DNA from: Alphaproteobacteria bacterium
GTDB taxonomy: Bacteria; Pseudomonadota; Alphaproteobacteria; Caulobacterales; Parvularculaceae
Assembly: GCA_030433215.1 (NCBI GenBank)
Contig: JAUIMC010000001.1
Coordinates: 1-64,000 of the forward strand
Length of the DNA stretch: 64,000 nt
Direction: 5' to 3'
Below are positions 25,635-34,477 of this stretch, piece by piece (within the stretch, counting starts at the first letter, position 1; each line of letters opens with the position of its first letter). Both the position numbers and the translations under genes were made by a program. The notes below the pieces were generated by a model, which was not told the origin of the DNA, searched no databases, and worked only from the letters and a program-made list of their open reading frames with translations.

Positions 25635-26554
25635 ATGACGACCTCGCCCTCTATTATGAGGGCGTAGAGCCGGTTCCGGCCGCCGTCGACGTCAATGAAA
25701 GGCTCGCCCTGCTCGGCGAGGCGCTCTATCACGACACGCTTCTTTCCGGCGACGGCACAGTTTCCTGCGCGACCTGTCACGGGCTCGAGACGGGCGGCGT
25801 CGACAGGCTGCCGGTCTCTACGGGCGTCAAAGGCCAGCAGGGGCCGATCAACGCGCCGACGGTCTACAACTCCGGCTATAACTTCGTACAGTTCTGGGAC
25901 GGGCGCGCCGCGGACCTTGAGGAACAGGCCGCCGGTCCCGTTGAAAACCCGCTGGAGATGGGCGATGCATGGCCGGAGGTCGTGGAAAAAGTCGCCGCCA
26001 GCGAGAAATACCGCCCGGCTTTTGACGAGCTTTTCGGCGGCGACGTCAGCGTCGAAACGATCACCGAAGCGATCGCCGAATTCGAGCGCACGCTGGTCAC
26101 GCCGAACGCGCCCTTCGACAAATATCTGAAAGGCGACAAGACGGCGCTGACGGAAGAAGAAAAGCGCGGCGCCTTGCTGTTTGCCGAAGTCGGCTGCACG
26201 AGTTGCCATTCCGGCGCCTATTTCGGCGGCGAGAATTATCAGAAAATCGCGGAAAGCTATTTCGCGGATCGCGGCGGGGAAATCCAGGAGGCCGATCTCG
26301 GCCGCTACAACGTCACCGGCAATGACGCGCATATGCACATGTTCAAGACGCCGATCCTGCGCAATGTCGAAGTGACCTGGCCCTATTTCCATGACGGGTC
26401 GGCGCCGGATCTGAAAACGGCGGTTGAGACCATGGCGGAGCACCAGCTCGGCCTCGAACTGCCGGAAGCCGACGCGACGGCCATCACCGCGTTTTTGCAA
26501 ACGCTGACCGGCGAGTATCAGGGCCAGCCGCTCGATGAAATGAGCGCCAACTAA
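25634..26554 (+). CDS. Di-haem cytochrome c peroxidase (MauG/CcpA family), no own start codon in frame
   Basis: This frame encodes about 306 residues of a periplasmic di-haem peroxidase that reduces hydrogen peroxide. It has LGEALYHDTLLSGDGTVSCATCHG (first haem; quoted here as SCATCHG with the SGDGTVSC lead), WDGRAADLEEQAAGP, and the second haem motif CTSCHSG, ending with FLQTLTGEY. The frame has no ATG or GTG before the internal ATG at 25958, and no signal peptide. It joins the upstream cytochrome c frame only through the A9 tract. The joined product would be a TM anchor, one haem domain, then two haems, as in E. coli YhjA. Confidence 0.8.
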   Translation, partial: DDDLALYYEGVEPVPAAVDVNERLALLGEALYHDTLLSGDGTVSCATCHGLETGGVDRLPVSTGVKGQQGPINAPTVYNSGYNFVQFWDGRAADLEEQAAGPVENPLEMGDAWPEVVEKVAASEKYRPAFDELFGGDVSVETITEAIAEFERTLVTPNAPFDKYLKGDKTALTEEEKRGALLFAEVGCTSCHSGAYFGGENYQKIAESYFADRGGEIQEADLGRYNVTGNDAHMHMFKTPILRNVEVTWPYFHDGSAPDLKTAVETMAEHQLGLELPEADATAITAFLQTLTGEYQGQPLDEMSAN

Positions 26555-26573
26555 ACAGCGCCCCGCACGGCGT

Positions 26574-26897
26574 TCAGCGCAGCGTCACCGCCGTCCCATT
26601 GCAGGAGACGAGCAGCATCGACCCCTTCTGGGTGTCCACCGCCTCGTAATCGATATCGACGCCGACAATGGCGTCGGCGCCGAGCGCGGCGGCCTCGGCT
26701 TCCATGTCGGCCATGGCGTGCTCGCGCGCCTCGCGCAGCGCCTTCTGGTAACCGCCAGACCGCCCGCCGATAATGTCGCGGATCCCGGCGAACAGATCGC
26801 GGAAAATATTGACGCCGAGAATGGCTTCCCCCGCGACGACGCCGAGGCTTTGATGGACCTCGCGCCCGGGCGCTGTATCGGTTGTCGTGACGATCAT
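26574..26897 (-). CDS. YbjQ/UPF0145 family protein
   Basis: The 107-residue protein matches the YbjQ (DUF74, heavy-metal-binding-domain-like) family. Features include [19 protein letters not shown], the [26 protein letters not shown] core and the [13 protein letters not shown] motif. These small proteins form pentameric rings, and their role is unknown. ATG 26897 follows AAGGGAGA; the frame is open 10 codons further. It is convergent with the peroxidase gene. Confidence 0.9.
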   Translation of the reverse strand: MIVTTTDTAPGREVHQSLGVVAGEAILGVNIFRDLFAGIRDIIGGRSGGYQKALREAREHAMADMEAEAAALGADAIVGVDIDYEAVDTQKGSMLLVSCNGTAVTLR

Positions 26898-27022
26898 GAA
26901 AATCTCCCTTTGCCGATCTAACGACATAGGGCGCGGCGCCTAGCCTTCAAGCTTTGACGGGACGGCGGGCGATGAAACGCCGGTTCTGGACGACCGGATG
27001 TTGGGCGATCAGCGCCGGGCGA

Positions 27023-27460
27023 TCAAAAGAGGCCGAGAAATTTCTTGCGGCGCTTGTGCTTCTTGAAATGCGCCCTGCCTTCTTTCGACTCGAGAAAGGC
27101 GGCGTAGTCGATCTCCGGGCGCTCGGTGCGCATGGCGGTGGCGCGAAGCCCGCGAATGAGATCGTCCCCCGCGGCGGAAAAGGCTGTCGCCGCCACGAAA
27201 TCCTCCGGCTCTGACGGCAGCGCCGCATCGGCCTTTTTCTTCTTGCCCGCAAAGAGCTTTTCTTTCTTCGAGAGATTTTCGCGCAGCGCCGAAAACGCCG
27301 CCGAAGCCGGCGCGTCGAAATTTTCCGGCAGGAAGGCCGCGTCTTTGGGCGAATAATCCGCGCGCGGCGGCACCGGAATATTGTCGATGCCGCGTCCGGT
27401 AAGCGTGCGCGACGTGCCTTGTTCGAAGCCGGACCAGATCTGTTTCAGGCGATCACTCAT
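27023..27460 (-). CDS. Small conserved-looking protein cotranscribed with the Ntn hydrolase
   Basis: I do not recognise this 145-residue cytoplasmic protein. It is mostly helical by composition, with a Pro-rich N-terminal region (NIPVPPRADYSP), a Lys-rich middle (KEKLFAGKKKKAD), a helical block around FVAATAFSAAGDDLIRGLRA, and a very basic C-terminus (HFKKHKRRKKF) that could bind nucleic acid or an acidic partner. ATG 27460 follows GGAGAGCAAG. It starts 10 bases after the stop of the proteasome-like gene at 27470-28753, so the two are almost surely one operon. Confidence 0.65.
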   Translation of the reverse strand: MSDRLKQIWSGFEQGTSRTLTGRGIDNIPVPPRADYSPKDAAFLPENFDAPASAAFSALRENLSKKEKLFAGKKKKADAALPSEPEDFVAATAFSAAGDDLIRGLRATAMRTERPEIDYAAFLESKEGRAHFKKHKRRKKFLGLF

Positions 27461-27469
27461 CTTGCTCTC

Positions 27470-28753
27470 CTAAAGCTCCGCCTTTTCGCGCTTCCACTCG
27501 AGCCCGCCATTGCGCGTGATGACCGCGACATCGATGGGCCCGCCCACGGTCTCGACCGAATGCATCACCTTCTGCTGGAAGGAATTGAGTTTGATGAGCG
27601 AAGCCGCCGTTTCGCCCAACTCTTTCTTCGGCAGGGAATTGATGGCGCGCAGGATCGGGCGCGTGTGCACCGCATACTGATAATTATCAACGGAGCGGAA
27701 AAACTCGTTCACGGCAACGGCGAGATTGTTGCTCGAATAATCGCGGAAGATGGCGTTCTTCTGGGCGTCGCTCAAATTCGGCGTGCGCCCCACAATGTCG
27801 GCGACGAGGCCGCGCGACAGCTTCAAAGTTTCCGAATAGACGAACATCCTCAGATACTGGTCCATGCCGGTCAGGAATGTCCGGATCATGCGGTCCTGCG
27901 CGAAAGGCTGGAAAACCGGCCCTGAATCGGCGCCGATATCGGCCTGGCGGTCGCGCTTGCGTTTCAAAATGCCCAGCACCACCGACGAGGCGAGATAGGA
28001 GCGCATGGACGGAAACTTCTCCTTCGCGCCAAAGCCCGCAAAGACGACGCCGGTGAAATGTTCGAAAAAGGCGTCCTTGACCACCGCGAAGACCGCAATG
28101 TCGCGCAGGCGGCCCGTGGTCTCCTCGGTCACCGAGAGCCCGGGATGTTCGTTCTTCAAAGAGCCGACAAGGCTCTGGATGAGCTGGTCGATCTCGCCGC
28201 CATAACGCCGGCGCACCTGCTCGGCCATGCCCTTGGGAAAACACGGAAGATCGCCGCGCGGAGAATCGTCCGGGCAGCGCTGGTAATCCGCATGCATCTC
28301 GCCCACGACAAACTCGAAAATCGAGGAGATGTGGTCGCGCGCGCCGCCGCGATGGGCCTGCTGGAATTGGAGAACCTGGTAATCGAATTCCTCGGCGAGC
28401 ACCGCATAGACGACGGCGACGACCTTGAAGAATTCCGTGTCCTGATGGTCCGCCGGGAAAAGGTCCGGATTGCCGGAGATGAACTCCATGAAATCGTCGG
28501 CGTAAGCGGCAACCGTGTCGAGCGGGCGCCCGCGCGACTGCTCGCGATAGAGCGAGATCACCGTCTCCCACGGCGTCGACATGATTTCGGCGTTGTTATA
28601 GATCATCACCGCGACGGGCTGGTTCTCGACCAGCGGGAACAGCTTGTCGGCGGAATTATAGGTCTTGAGGTAGCGGTCCCCGGATATGGTGACGGCGCTG
28701 TCCGCAGCCATCGCCACCGCCTGACGGTTCATCAACACGACTTCGGACGTCAT
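27470..28753 (-). CDS. Proteasome-like Ntn-hydrolase family protein, uncharacterised
   Basis: The 427-residue protein begins Met-Thr-Ser-Glu. After Met removal Thr would be N-terminal, as in HslV and proteasome beta subunits. The following strand VVLMNRQAVAMAADSAVTIS and KLFPLVENQPVAVMIYN are the Ntn-hydrolase sandwich pattern (strand, AADS turn, Lys in the equivalent of the proteasome Lys33 region). A long helical insertion (about 90-370) separates them from a C-terminal strand GGPIDVAVITRNGGLEW. It differs from HslV, which is encoded separately at 49131-49676. The peptidase activity is inferred, and the substrate is unknown. It is followed by the 145-residue partner gene. Confidence 0.72.
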   Translation of the reverse strand: MTSEVVLMNRQAVAMAADSAVTISGDRYLKTYNSADKLFPLVENQPVAVMIYNNAEIMSTPWETVISLYREQSRGRPLDTVAAYADDFMEFISGNPDLFPADHQDTEFFKVVAVVYAVLAEEFDYQVLQFQQAHRGGARDHISSIFEFVVGEMHADYQRCPDDSPRGDLPCFPKGMAEQVRRRYGGEIDQLIQSLVGSLKNEHPGLSVTEETTGRLRDIAVFAVVKDAFFEHFTGVVFAGFGAKEKFPSMRSYLASSVVLGILKRKRDRQADIGADSGPVFQPFAQDRMIRTFLTGMDQYLRMFVYSETLKLSRGLVADIVGRTPNLSDAQKNAIFRDYSSNNLAVAVNEFFRSVDNYQYAVHTRPILRAINSLPKKELGETAASLIKLNSFQQKVMHSVETVGGPIDVAVITRNGGLEWKREKAEL

Positions 28754-29017
28754 CTGCCCCTCACGACTTCCCCCGAGCCCGCCTTCGCGGCAGGCCCCTC
28801 ACCACGCGCCCCGAAAGGCGCGAGCGCGGATGTTAACGGGAAATTCACCAATTGGAAACGGGCGGGACGCCGCCGGATTCCGGGGCCGCAGGGGGTTCAG
28901 CGCGCCGGAACAAGGCCTTGGGCGGTTACCGTCCTATTAGGCAAAGCCCCTGAAAAATTAGACAAAATTTTCATGTCTGAAGCCGAAGGTGAAACCTGAC
29001 GGACGGAGTCTGCGGTC

Positions 29018-29155
29018 ATGACACCTGACACTTTTACAAGCTTCAGCCTTATCGAATGGCTGATTTTCGGTTTCATCGGCGCAAATCTGGCCATCGCCGG
29101 GATTTGCCTCGTCCATAACGGCTTCAAGCGGCTGAGCCCGCCCACCGAAGAATAA
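29018..29155 (+). CDS. Small single-pass membrane protein (45 residues)
   Basis: This short frame has an ATG at 29018 with GGAG 10 bases upstream and ends at TAA 29155. The product has one strongly hydrophobic segment (WLIFGFIGANLAIAGICLV, about residues 14-32), a positively charged following residue stretch (HNGFKR) and an acidic end. Composition and length suit a real membrane microprotein. It lies alone between the Ntn hydrolase (minus) and the SIMPL gene, with which it is convergent. There is no homology known to me. Confidence 0.45.
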   Translation: MTPDTFTSFSLIEWLIFGFIGANLAIAGICLVHNGFKRLSPPTEE

Positions 29156-29159
29156 GCCC

Positions 29160-29912
29160 CTATTCGATCTCGAACGCCGCAACGATTTTCGCCTCAATCT
29201 CGATCGGCTGAGGATCGAGATTGAGGTCGATGTTTGGCTTAACGGTTCTCTTCTGGGCCGTTACGACGATTATGGGCGGCGAGTTCAGAGTACCCCTTCC
29301 ACCGTCATAGCCGGTATCGCGAAACCCTTCTCCATACTGGATGCGGATCGGACCGATAAGCGAAGCATTGGCTGCGCTTGCGATTTTTTCAGCGCGCTGG
29401 CGCGCATCCTTTACCGCGGCGTCAAGAGCGTTCTCCTGCGCCTGTTTGCGGTCCTTCAGGGAGTAGCCTTGCAATTCTACGCTCTCGGCGCCGAGTTGCG
29501 ATAACAAGGACAGGGCCGAACCCGAAGACTTCGCCGGAGAGCCTTCAACGCGCAAGCTAAGCGCCCCGAAATATCCGATAATCGGACATTGCATTTCCAT
29601 TCGATAATCGGCGGCGTCCAGACATACCGCATCGTGGATCGGCGTGATTTCCGCGACCGCAGCGTCAATGCTCAAATGCGTCAGCCCTTCAAGCAGCGAC
29701 AGGGTTTCGCGGATTTCAGAAAGACGCTCGGATACTTCCGCGAGCGCTTCATCCTGATTTTCGCGCCGCGCCCTTATGCCGGCGTTTATGGAGAACACTT
29801 CCGGCTGGAATTCCAGCGCCGCCTCGCCGGTGACGATAATCTGATCGGGCTGCGCATTCGGCAGGCACCCGGCAGCGAAAAGCGCAAGCAAGCTCGAATA
29901 AAATAGTTTCAT
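29160..29912 (-). CDS. SIMPL (DUF541) domain lipoprotein
   Basis: The 250-residue protein has a lipoprotein signal (LLALFAAGC, Cys at about 16) and a SIMPL-domain body. It starts IIVTGEAALEFQPEVFSINAGI, has the ARQRAEKIASAANASLIG helix and ends with a strand AKIVAAFEIE. Two internal Cys residues (VCLDAADYRMEMQC) may form a disulfide. SIMPL proteins are periplasmic or outer-membrane associated proteins linked to stress resistance; the function is not settled. ATG 29912 follows GGGAGGGCG. Confidence 0.88.
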   Translation of the reverse strand: MKLFYSSLLALFAAGCLPNAQPDQIIVTGEAALEFQPEVFSINAGIRARRENQDEALAEVSERLSEIRETLSLLEGLTHLSIDAAVAEITPIHDAVCLDAADYRMEMQCPIIGYFGALSLRVEGSPAKSSGSALSLLSQLGAESVELQGYSLKDRKQAQENALDAAVKDARQRAEKIASAANASLIGPIRIQYGEGFRDTGYDGGRGTLNSPPIIVVTAQKRTVKPNIDLNLDPQPIEIEAKIVAAFEIE

Positions 29913-29948
29913 GACGCCCTCCCAATATTTTGGGAGAACTGTTGCGCT

Positions 29949-31421
29949 CTAATCCTGATCTGGCAAGGGAGAATAAACGGACGCCTGGAAGCCATAGGCC
30001 TCGCGCATGTCCGATATCTCTTTCAGTCTGGCCTCAAGGGGCGACCAGTCGTCGTCATCGGCGATGGACGCCCAGAGCGCCTCGACCTTGTCGATCAGCA
30101 TGGTGACGGGGCGCGCGCGGCCAAAAAAGGCGTGCTCAAGGCGCTCCGGCCTTTCCGGCGCAAACGCCGTCAGCCGGTCGCGCAAGGGCTTGAACTTCGC
30201 CTGCGCATATAATTCCGCCGCCGGACTTTTGCCGGCGCGGGTCTCGGAGGCCGGCCCGCAGAACCAGTCGAAGAACACCTGCTCGTAAGGCGCGCCGGTT
30301 TCGGTCATCCATTTCAGGAGATCGGCGACGAAATCGAAATCGCCGCCGCCCGCATCGCTTTCTTGCGTGCGCGCCAGTCCGAGACGCCGGAAAAACGCCT
30401 CCGCCATCGCCTTTTCGTAGGCCGTGGAAAAAGTCTGCAGCGCCTTGTTGAGCGCATCGGACGGCGCGATGCGCGCCAGGGCGCCGCCGAGCTGGGCAAG
30501 GTTCCAGGCGCCCGCTTCCGCCTGCCGCCCGAAGGCGTAAAGCCCGGTCTGATCGAAATAGGCGGCGGTGAAAGACGGGTCGGCGACCGGCGCGAACCGC
30601 CACGGCCCATAGTCGAAACTCTCGCCCGTCACGTTCATATTGTCGGTGTTCAAGACGCCATGGACAAAGCCCGCCGCCATCCACTGCGCGCAAAGACGCG
30701 CCGTACGCTGAACGACGCTTTCGAAAAACGCGGCGGCCCGCGCCTCTCCGGTCTCGGTCAAGAGATGCGGATAGAAATGCTCGACGCAGTAATCGACGAG
30801 CGTAGAGATGGCGCCGTCGTCCTTTTCATAAGCGAGACGCTGAAACGCCCCGAAACGCACATGGGAATGGGACAACCGCACCATCACCGCCGAGCGCGCC
30901 GGCGAGGGTTCGTCCTGGCGGTGAAGCTCTTCGCCGGTCTCGATCAGGCTGAAGGTCTTGGAGGTGTAAACGCCGAGCGCCTCCAGCATCTCCGTCGCCA
31001 GCACCTCGCGCACCCCGCCCTTGAGGGTCAGCCGACCGTCGCCGAACCGCGAATAGGGCGTCTGGCCCGAGCCCTTGGTGCCGAGATCGAGAAGCCGGCC
31101 CTCGCCGTCGCGCAGCTGCGCGAAAAGAAAGCCGCGCCCGTCGCCAATGTCCGGATTGTAGCTGCGGAACTGATGGCCGTGATAACGCACCGCCAAGGGC
31201 TGCTTCAAATTGTCCGGCAGGGGCTCGAAGCGGCCGAAATGGGCGATCCATTCCGCCTCGGAAAGCCCGCCCAGCCCGGTTTTCTGCGCCCAGCGCTGAT
31301 TGCGGTAGCGGACGATATGCTTGGGAAAGGCCGCCGGCGCCACCGCGTCGTAGAAGGGCGCGCCGTCCTCCCGCCCGAGACGGTCAAATAGCGGGGCCGG
31401 TTTATAATTTTCTTCCGTCAA
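29949..31421 (-). CDS. selO: Protein adenylyltransferase SelO
   Basis: This pseudokinase-fold enzyme transfers AMP to protein Ser/Thr/Tyr residues. The 490-residue length and the sequence LAVRYHGHQFRSYNPDIGDGRG, DLGTKGSGQTPYSRFGDGRL, TLKGGVREVLATEMLEALG and FVHGVLNTDNMNVTGESFDYGPW (inverted ATP-binding features, Asp-Asn of the metal site) are those of the YdiU/SelO family. The start appears to be TTG 31421, preceded by AAGGTCC. It is divergent from ilvA, with about 100 bases between them. Confidence 0.95.
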   Translation of the reverse strand: MTEENYKPAPLFDRLGREDGAPFYDAVAPAAFPKHIVRYRNQRWAQKTGLGGLSEAEWIAHFGRFEPLPDNLKQPLAVRYHGHQFRSYNPDIGDGRGFLFAQLRDGEGRLLDLGTKGSGQTPYSRFGDGRLTLKGGVREVLATEMLEALGVYTSKTFSLIETGEELHRQDEPSPARSAVMVRLSHSHVRFGAFQRLAYEKDDGAISTLVDYCVEHFYPHLLTETGEARAAAFFESVVQRTARLCAQWMAAGFVHGVLNTDNMNVTGESFDYGPWRFAPVADPSFTAAYFDQTGLYAFGRQAEAGAWNLAQLGGALARIAPSDALNKALQTFSTAYEKAMAEAFFRRLGLARTQESDAGGGDFDFVADLLKWMTETGAPYEQVFFDWFCGPASETRAGKSPAAELYAQAKFKPLRDRLTAFAPERPERLEHAFFGRARPVTMLIDKVEALWASIADDDDWSPLEARLKEISDMREAYGFQASVYSPLPDQD

Positions 31422-31520
31422 TCTGGACCTTCTTAAACATTTGCGCCAATAGTCGGCGCTGTTCGCGGGCGCGAAAGCCCGCGCTCCCCATCCCTAACAC
31501 GCTGAAACAGAGATTGAACC

Positions 31521-32741
31521 ATGGACGCCGCCCGCCTGCCCGCCGCTCAAGATGTTCGCGCCGCCGCCGAACGGATCGCGGGCCGAATTAAGCGCACGCC
31601 GCTCGTCCATGCGGAAAAGCTCTCGGCCTTCACCGGAGCCGATATCTGGCTGAAGCTGGAAAACCTTCAATATACCGGCGCCTTCAAAGAGCGCGGCGCG
31701 CTGAACAAGCTCCTCGTAATGAGCGAGGCGGACAAAAAGCGCGGCGTCATCGCCGCCTCCGCCGGCAATCACGCGCAAGGGCTCGCGCGCCACGCCGGCG
31801 CGCTGGGCGTGCCGGCCGTCATCGTCATGCCGGTGACGACCCCGGACGTCAAAGTCCGCCAGACCCGCGCGCTGGGCGCCGAAGTGGTGCTCACCGGTCA
31901 CGATTTCGACGAGGCCAAGGCCGAAGCGGCGAAAATCGAAAAGGAGCGCGGGCTCACCTTTGTCCATCCGTTCGACGACGCCGACGTCATCGCCGGGCAA
32001 GGCACAATCGCCATTGAAATGCTCGAGGACGGGCCCGCCTTCGACGCCATGATCGTTCCCATCGGGGGCGGCGGACTGATCGCCGGCATGGCGCTGGCGG
32101 TGAAGGACGCCGCGCCCGAGACGAAAGTCATCGGCGTCCAGACCGAGCTCTTCCCCTCGATGCTGAACGCCATCGACGGCGGCCATCGCGATGCGGGCGG
32201 CTCGACCCTCGCCGAAGGCATCGCCGTCAAGGACGCCGGCGCCCTGACGCGCGAGATCGTGCGCGACACGGTGGACGACATCGTGCTCGTCGACGAACGC
32301 ACCCTCGAACGCGCGCTTTCCATGGTGATGATGGAGCAAAAACTTCTGGTCGAGGGCGCAGGCGCGGCGGGGCTCGCCGCGATCCTCGCCGACCCGGCGC
32401 GCTTCAAGGGCAAGACCGTCGGCCTCGTCCTGTGCGGCGGCAATATCGACGCGCGCCTTCTGTCCATGATCCTGATGCGCGATCTCGCGCGCTCCGGCCG
32501 GCTGGCGCGCCTCAGGGTGCAACTGCTCGACATGCCCGGCCAACTCGTCCGTGTAGCGAGCATCATTGCCGAGAATGACGGCAACGTCACCGATGTGGGC
32601 CACCACCGGACCTATTCCGACCTGCCCGCGAAAATGACCTGCATGGACGTCACCGTCGACACGCAAGGCCAGGAGCATCTGGGCCGGATCATCCAGAATC
32701 TGCGCGCGGAAGGCTACGAGGTCGAAATCGCGTCCTACTGA
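31521..32741 (+). CDS. ilvA: Threonine ammonia-lyase
   Basis: PLP-dependent enzyme converting threonine to 2-oxobutanoate. The 406-residue protein carries the PLP-binding YTGAFKERGALNKL (Lys near 57), AASAGNHAQGLARHA, the Gly-rich PIGGGGLIAGM, and a C-terminal ACT domain (about 325-400, LDMPGQLVRVASIIAENDGN). This matches the shorter biodegradative/ilvA-type with one ACT domain. It is isolated, with its own upstream region shared with selO. Confidence 0.94.
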   Translation: MDAARLPAAQDVRAAAERIAGRIKRTPLVHAEKLSAFTGADIWLKLENLQYTGAFKERGALNKLLVMSEADKKRGVIAASAGNHAQGLARHAGALGVPAVIVMPVTTPDVKVRQTRALGAEVVLTGHDFDEAKAEAAKIEKERGLTFVHPFDDADVIAGQGTIAIEMLEDGPAFDAMIVPIGGGGLIAGMALAVKDAAPETKVIGVQTELFPSMLNAIDGGHRDAGGSTLAEGIAVKDAGALTREIVRDTVDDIVLVDERTLERALSMVMMEQKLLVEGAGAAGLAAILADPARFKGKTVGLVLCGGNIDARLLSMILMRDLARSGRLARLRVQLLDMPGQLVRVASIIAENDGNVTDVGHHRTYSDLPAKMTCMDVTVDTQGQEHLGRIIQNLRAEGYEVEIASY

Positions 32742-32860
32742 CGGGCGCGCTTTCCTTAATTGCGACAGTTGTATGAAAGATTTCGCGCAACTCTCGCGGT
32801 GCAGCACGGACTAAATCCGCCGCCTTGACCTTTTCTTGCAGCCGGGAACACAGCTTTTCG

Positions 32861-32888
32861 TTGAATCTGTTCACGGCGCCCTTATTTT
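32861..32888 (+). promoter_or_regulatory. Candidate promoter of the nfeD-slipin operon
   Basis: TTGAAT at 32861-32866 and TATTTT at 32883-32888 are 16 bases apart, about 30 bases upstream of the nfeD start codon. This is pattern-based only. Confidence 0.3.
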
Positions 32889-32916
32889 AAAGGGCGAGGA
32901 TAGGGGCGAGGGCGAT

Positions 32917-34473
32917 ATGACGAAATCCGCGCGGCTTTGGAGCTTCACGGCGCTGTTTGTCTTTGCGGCGGGGCTTTTGTGCTTCAACGCTTTCGCGCAG
33001 CCCGCCGAAACGGGCGCGCGGTCCGGGGTGATCCTGACCCTCGACGGCGCGGTGACGCCGCCCGCCGCGCAATATCTCGAACGCGAGATCATGGCCGCGT
33101 CCGAGGCCGGCAAGGAAATCGTCATCATCGAGATCGACACGCCCGGCGGGCTGATGACGTCGATGAAAACCATCATCAAGGCGATCCTCGCTTCGGAAAC
33201 CCCGGTTGCGACCTATGTCTCCCCGCAAGGGGCCCGCTCGGCGAGCGCCGGGCTTTACATCATGTATTCCGCGCATGTCTCCGCCATGGCGCCGGCGACC
33301 AACACCGGCGCGGCGACCCCGGTGGAAATCGGCGGGACGCCGTCCGACGAAAGCCCGTTCGACGAGAACGACCCGGGGATCGAGAAAGCCCCTGAGAAAA
33401 CCGACAATCCGCAACCCGCCGAAGGCGGCGCCGAGGCGGAAGACACGCAAGACGCCGAAACCCGCGCGCGCGCCGCAGCGCGCGAAGCCGACCGCGACGT
33501 CGCGCAAGAGGATAACGAAGCGCTTGCCGAGGACGCAGACTCCGCGCCGATTTCCAGCAATGACGCCCTGCGCGCCAAGGCGATCAACGACGCCGTCGCC
33601 TATATCCGCGCGCTCGCCGAGGAACGCGGGCGCAACGCCGACTGGGCGGAAAGCGCCGTACGCGACGCCGTCTCCGTCACCGCGAACGAAGCCCTGCGCC
33701 TCAATGTCGTGGACATCGTCGCGGCCGATCTCGACGATCTCCTCAAGCAGATGCACGGGCGCACCGTGACGACCGCGGCGGGCGAGGTCACGCTCAACAC
33801 CGAGAATGTTCAGCTTGAGCGCGCCGAGGCGACCCTCGTCGAGCGCATCCTCAGCTTCATCGCCGACCCCAATGTGGCGGTCATCCTGATGTCGCTCGCC
33901 ACCACCGGCATCATCATCGAGATGTGGAACCCGGGCTCGATCTTCCCCGGCGCCGTTGGCCTCGTCTGCCTCATTCTCGGCTTTTATTCCTTCCAGGTCC
34001 TGCCCTTTAACTGGCTCGGTCTGGCCCTGATGGGCGCCGGCGCCCTGTTCATGCTGGTGGAGGCCTATACGCCCACCTTCGGGCTCATAGGCCTTGTCGG
34101 GCTTTTATTGTTCGGTTTCGGCCTGTTCGTGGTCTTCCCCGAAGGCTTCAAGGTTTCGGCGGCCGTCATCGGCGCCATCCTCGCCATCGCCGGCGGCTTC
34201 CTCGCGCTCGTCCTGTTCGCGGTGGTCGGCTCACGCAGCCACGGACCGCTGATCGGCGCGGAAGCCATCCGCAAGCGCGAAGGCGTCGTCGACGACTGGA
34301 ATGGCGGCGAAGGCTGGGTCGTGGTCGAGGGCGAGCGCTGGCGCGCCCGGTCCGACAAGCCGCTTTCGAAAGGCGACCGGGTGCGCGTTGTCGAGGTGGA
34401 CGGGCTCGTCCTCGTCGTGAAACAGGCCAAGGCCGGCGGACTTTTGGGCAGCCTGCAGCCGAAAGAGGCGTGA
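32917..34473 (+). CDS. nfeD: NfeD-family membrane-bound serine protease (ClpP class) with acidic insertion
   Basis: The 518-residue protein has a signal peptide, a ClpP-like protease domain, a transmembrane bundle (about 320-430) and a C-terminal OB-fold NfeD domain. Visible motifs are DTPGGLMTSMKTI, the nucleophile Ser in GARSASAGLYI and the catalytic Lys region KAINDAVAYIRALAEERGRN. Between the Ser and Lys regions lies a long acidic insert (about 140-210, Glu/Asp/Ala-rich) not seen in minimal members. It is followed after 4 bases by a short NfeD-like gene and then the stomatin-like partner. The ATG 32917 context has GGGCGAGG. Confidence 0.92.
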   Translation: MTKSARLWSFTALFVFAAGLLCFNAFAQPAETGARSGVILTLDGAVTPPAAQYLEREIMAASEAGKEIVIIEIDTPGGLMTSMKTIIKAILASETPVATYVSPQGARSASAGLYIMYSAHVSAMAPATNTGAATPVEIGGTPSDESPFDENDPGIEKAPEKTDNPQPAEGGAEAEDTQDAETRARAAAREADRDVAQEDNEALAEDADSAPISSNDALRAKAINDAVAYIRALAEERGRNADWAESAVRDAVSVTANEALRLNVVDIVAADLDDLLKQMHGRTVTTAAGEVTLNTENVQLERAEATLVERILSFIADPNVAVILMSLATTGIIIEMWNPGSIFPGAVGLVCLILGFYSFQVLPFNWLGLALMGAGALFMLVEAYTPTFGLIGLVGLLLFGFGLFVVFPEGFKVSAAVIGAILAIAGGFLALVLFAVVGSRSHGPLIGAEAIRKREGVVDDWNGGEGWVVVEGERWRARSDKPLSKGDRVRVVEVDGLVLVVKQAKAGGLLGSLQPKEA

Positions 34474-34477
34474 ACGG

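Noticed and set aside
25635-25667. ATG at 25635 as a start for the peroxidase
   Set aside because: It is in the wrong frame and gives only a 10-residue peptide.
25631-26500. 289-residue minus-strand frame
   Set aside because: Antisense to the di-haem peroxidase, whose CxxCH motifs are unambiguous.
31464-31483. Hairpin CGCGGGC/GCCCGCG between selO and ilvA
   Set aside because: Short stem with no T-run and no nearby gene end; common by chance at this GC content.
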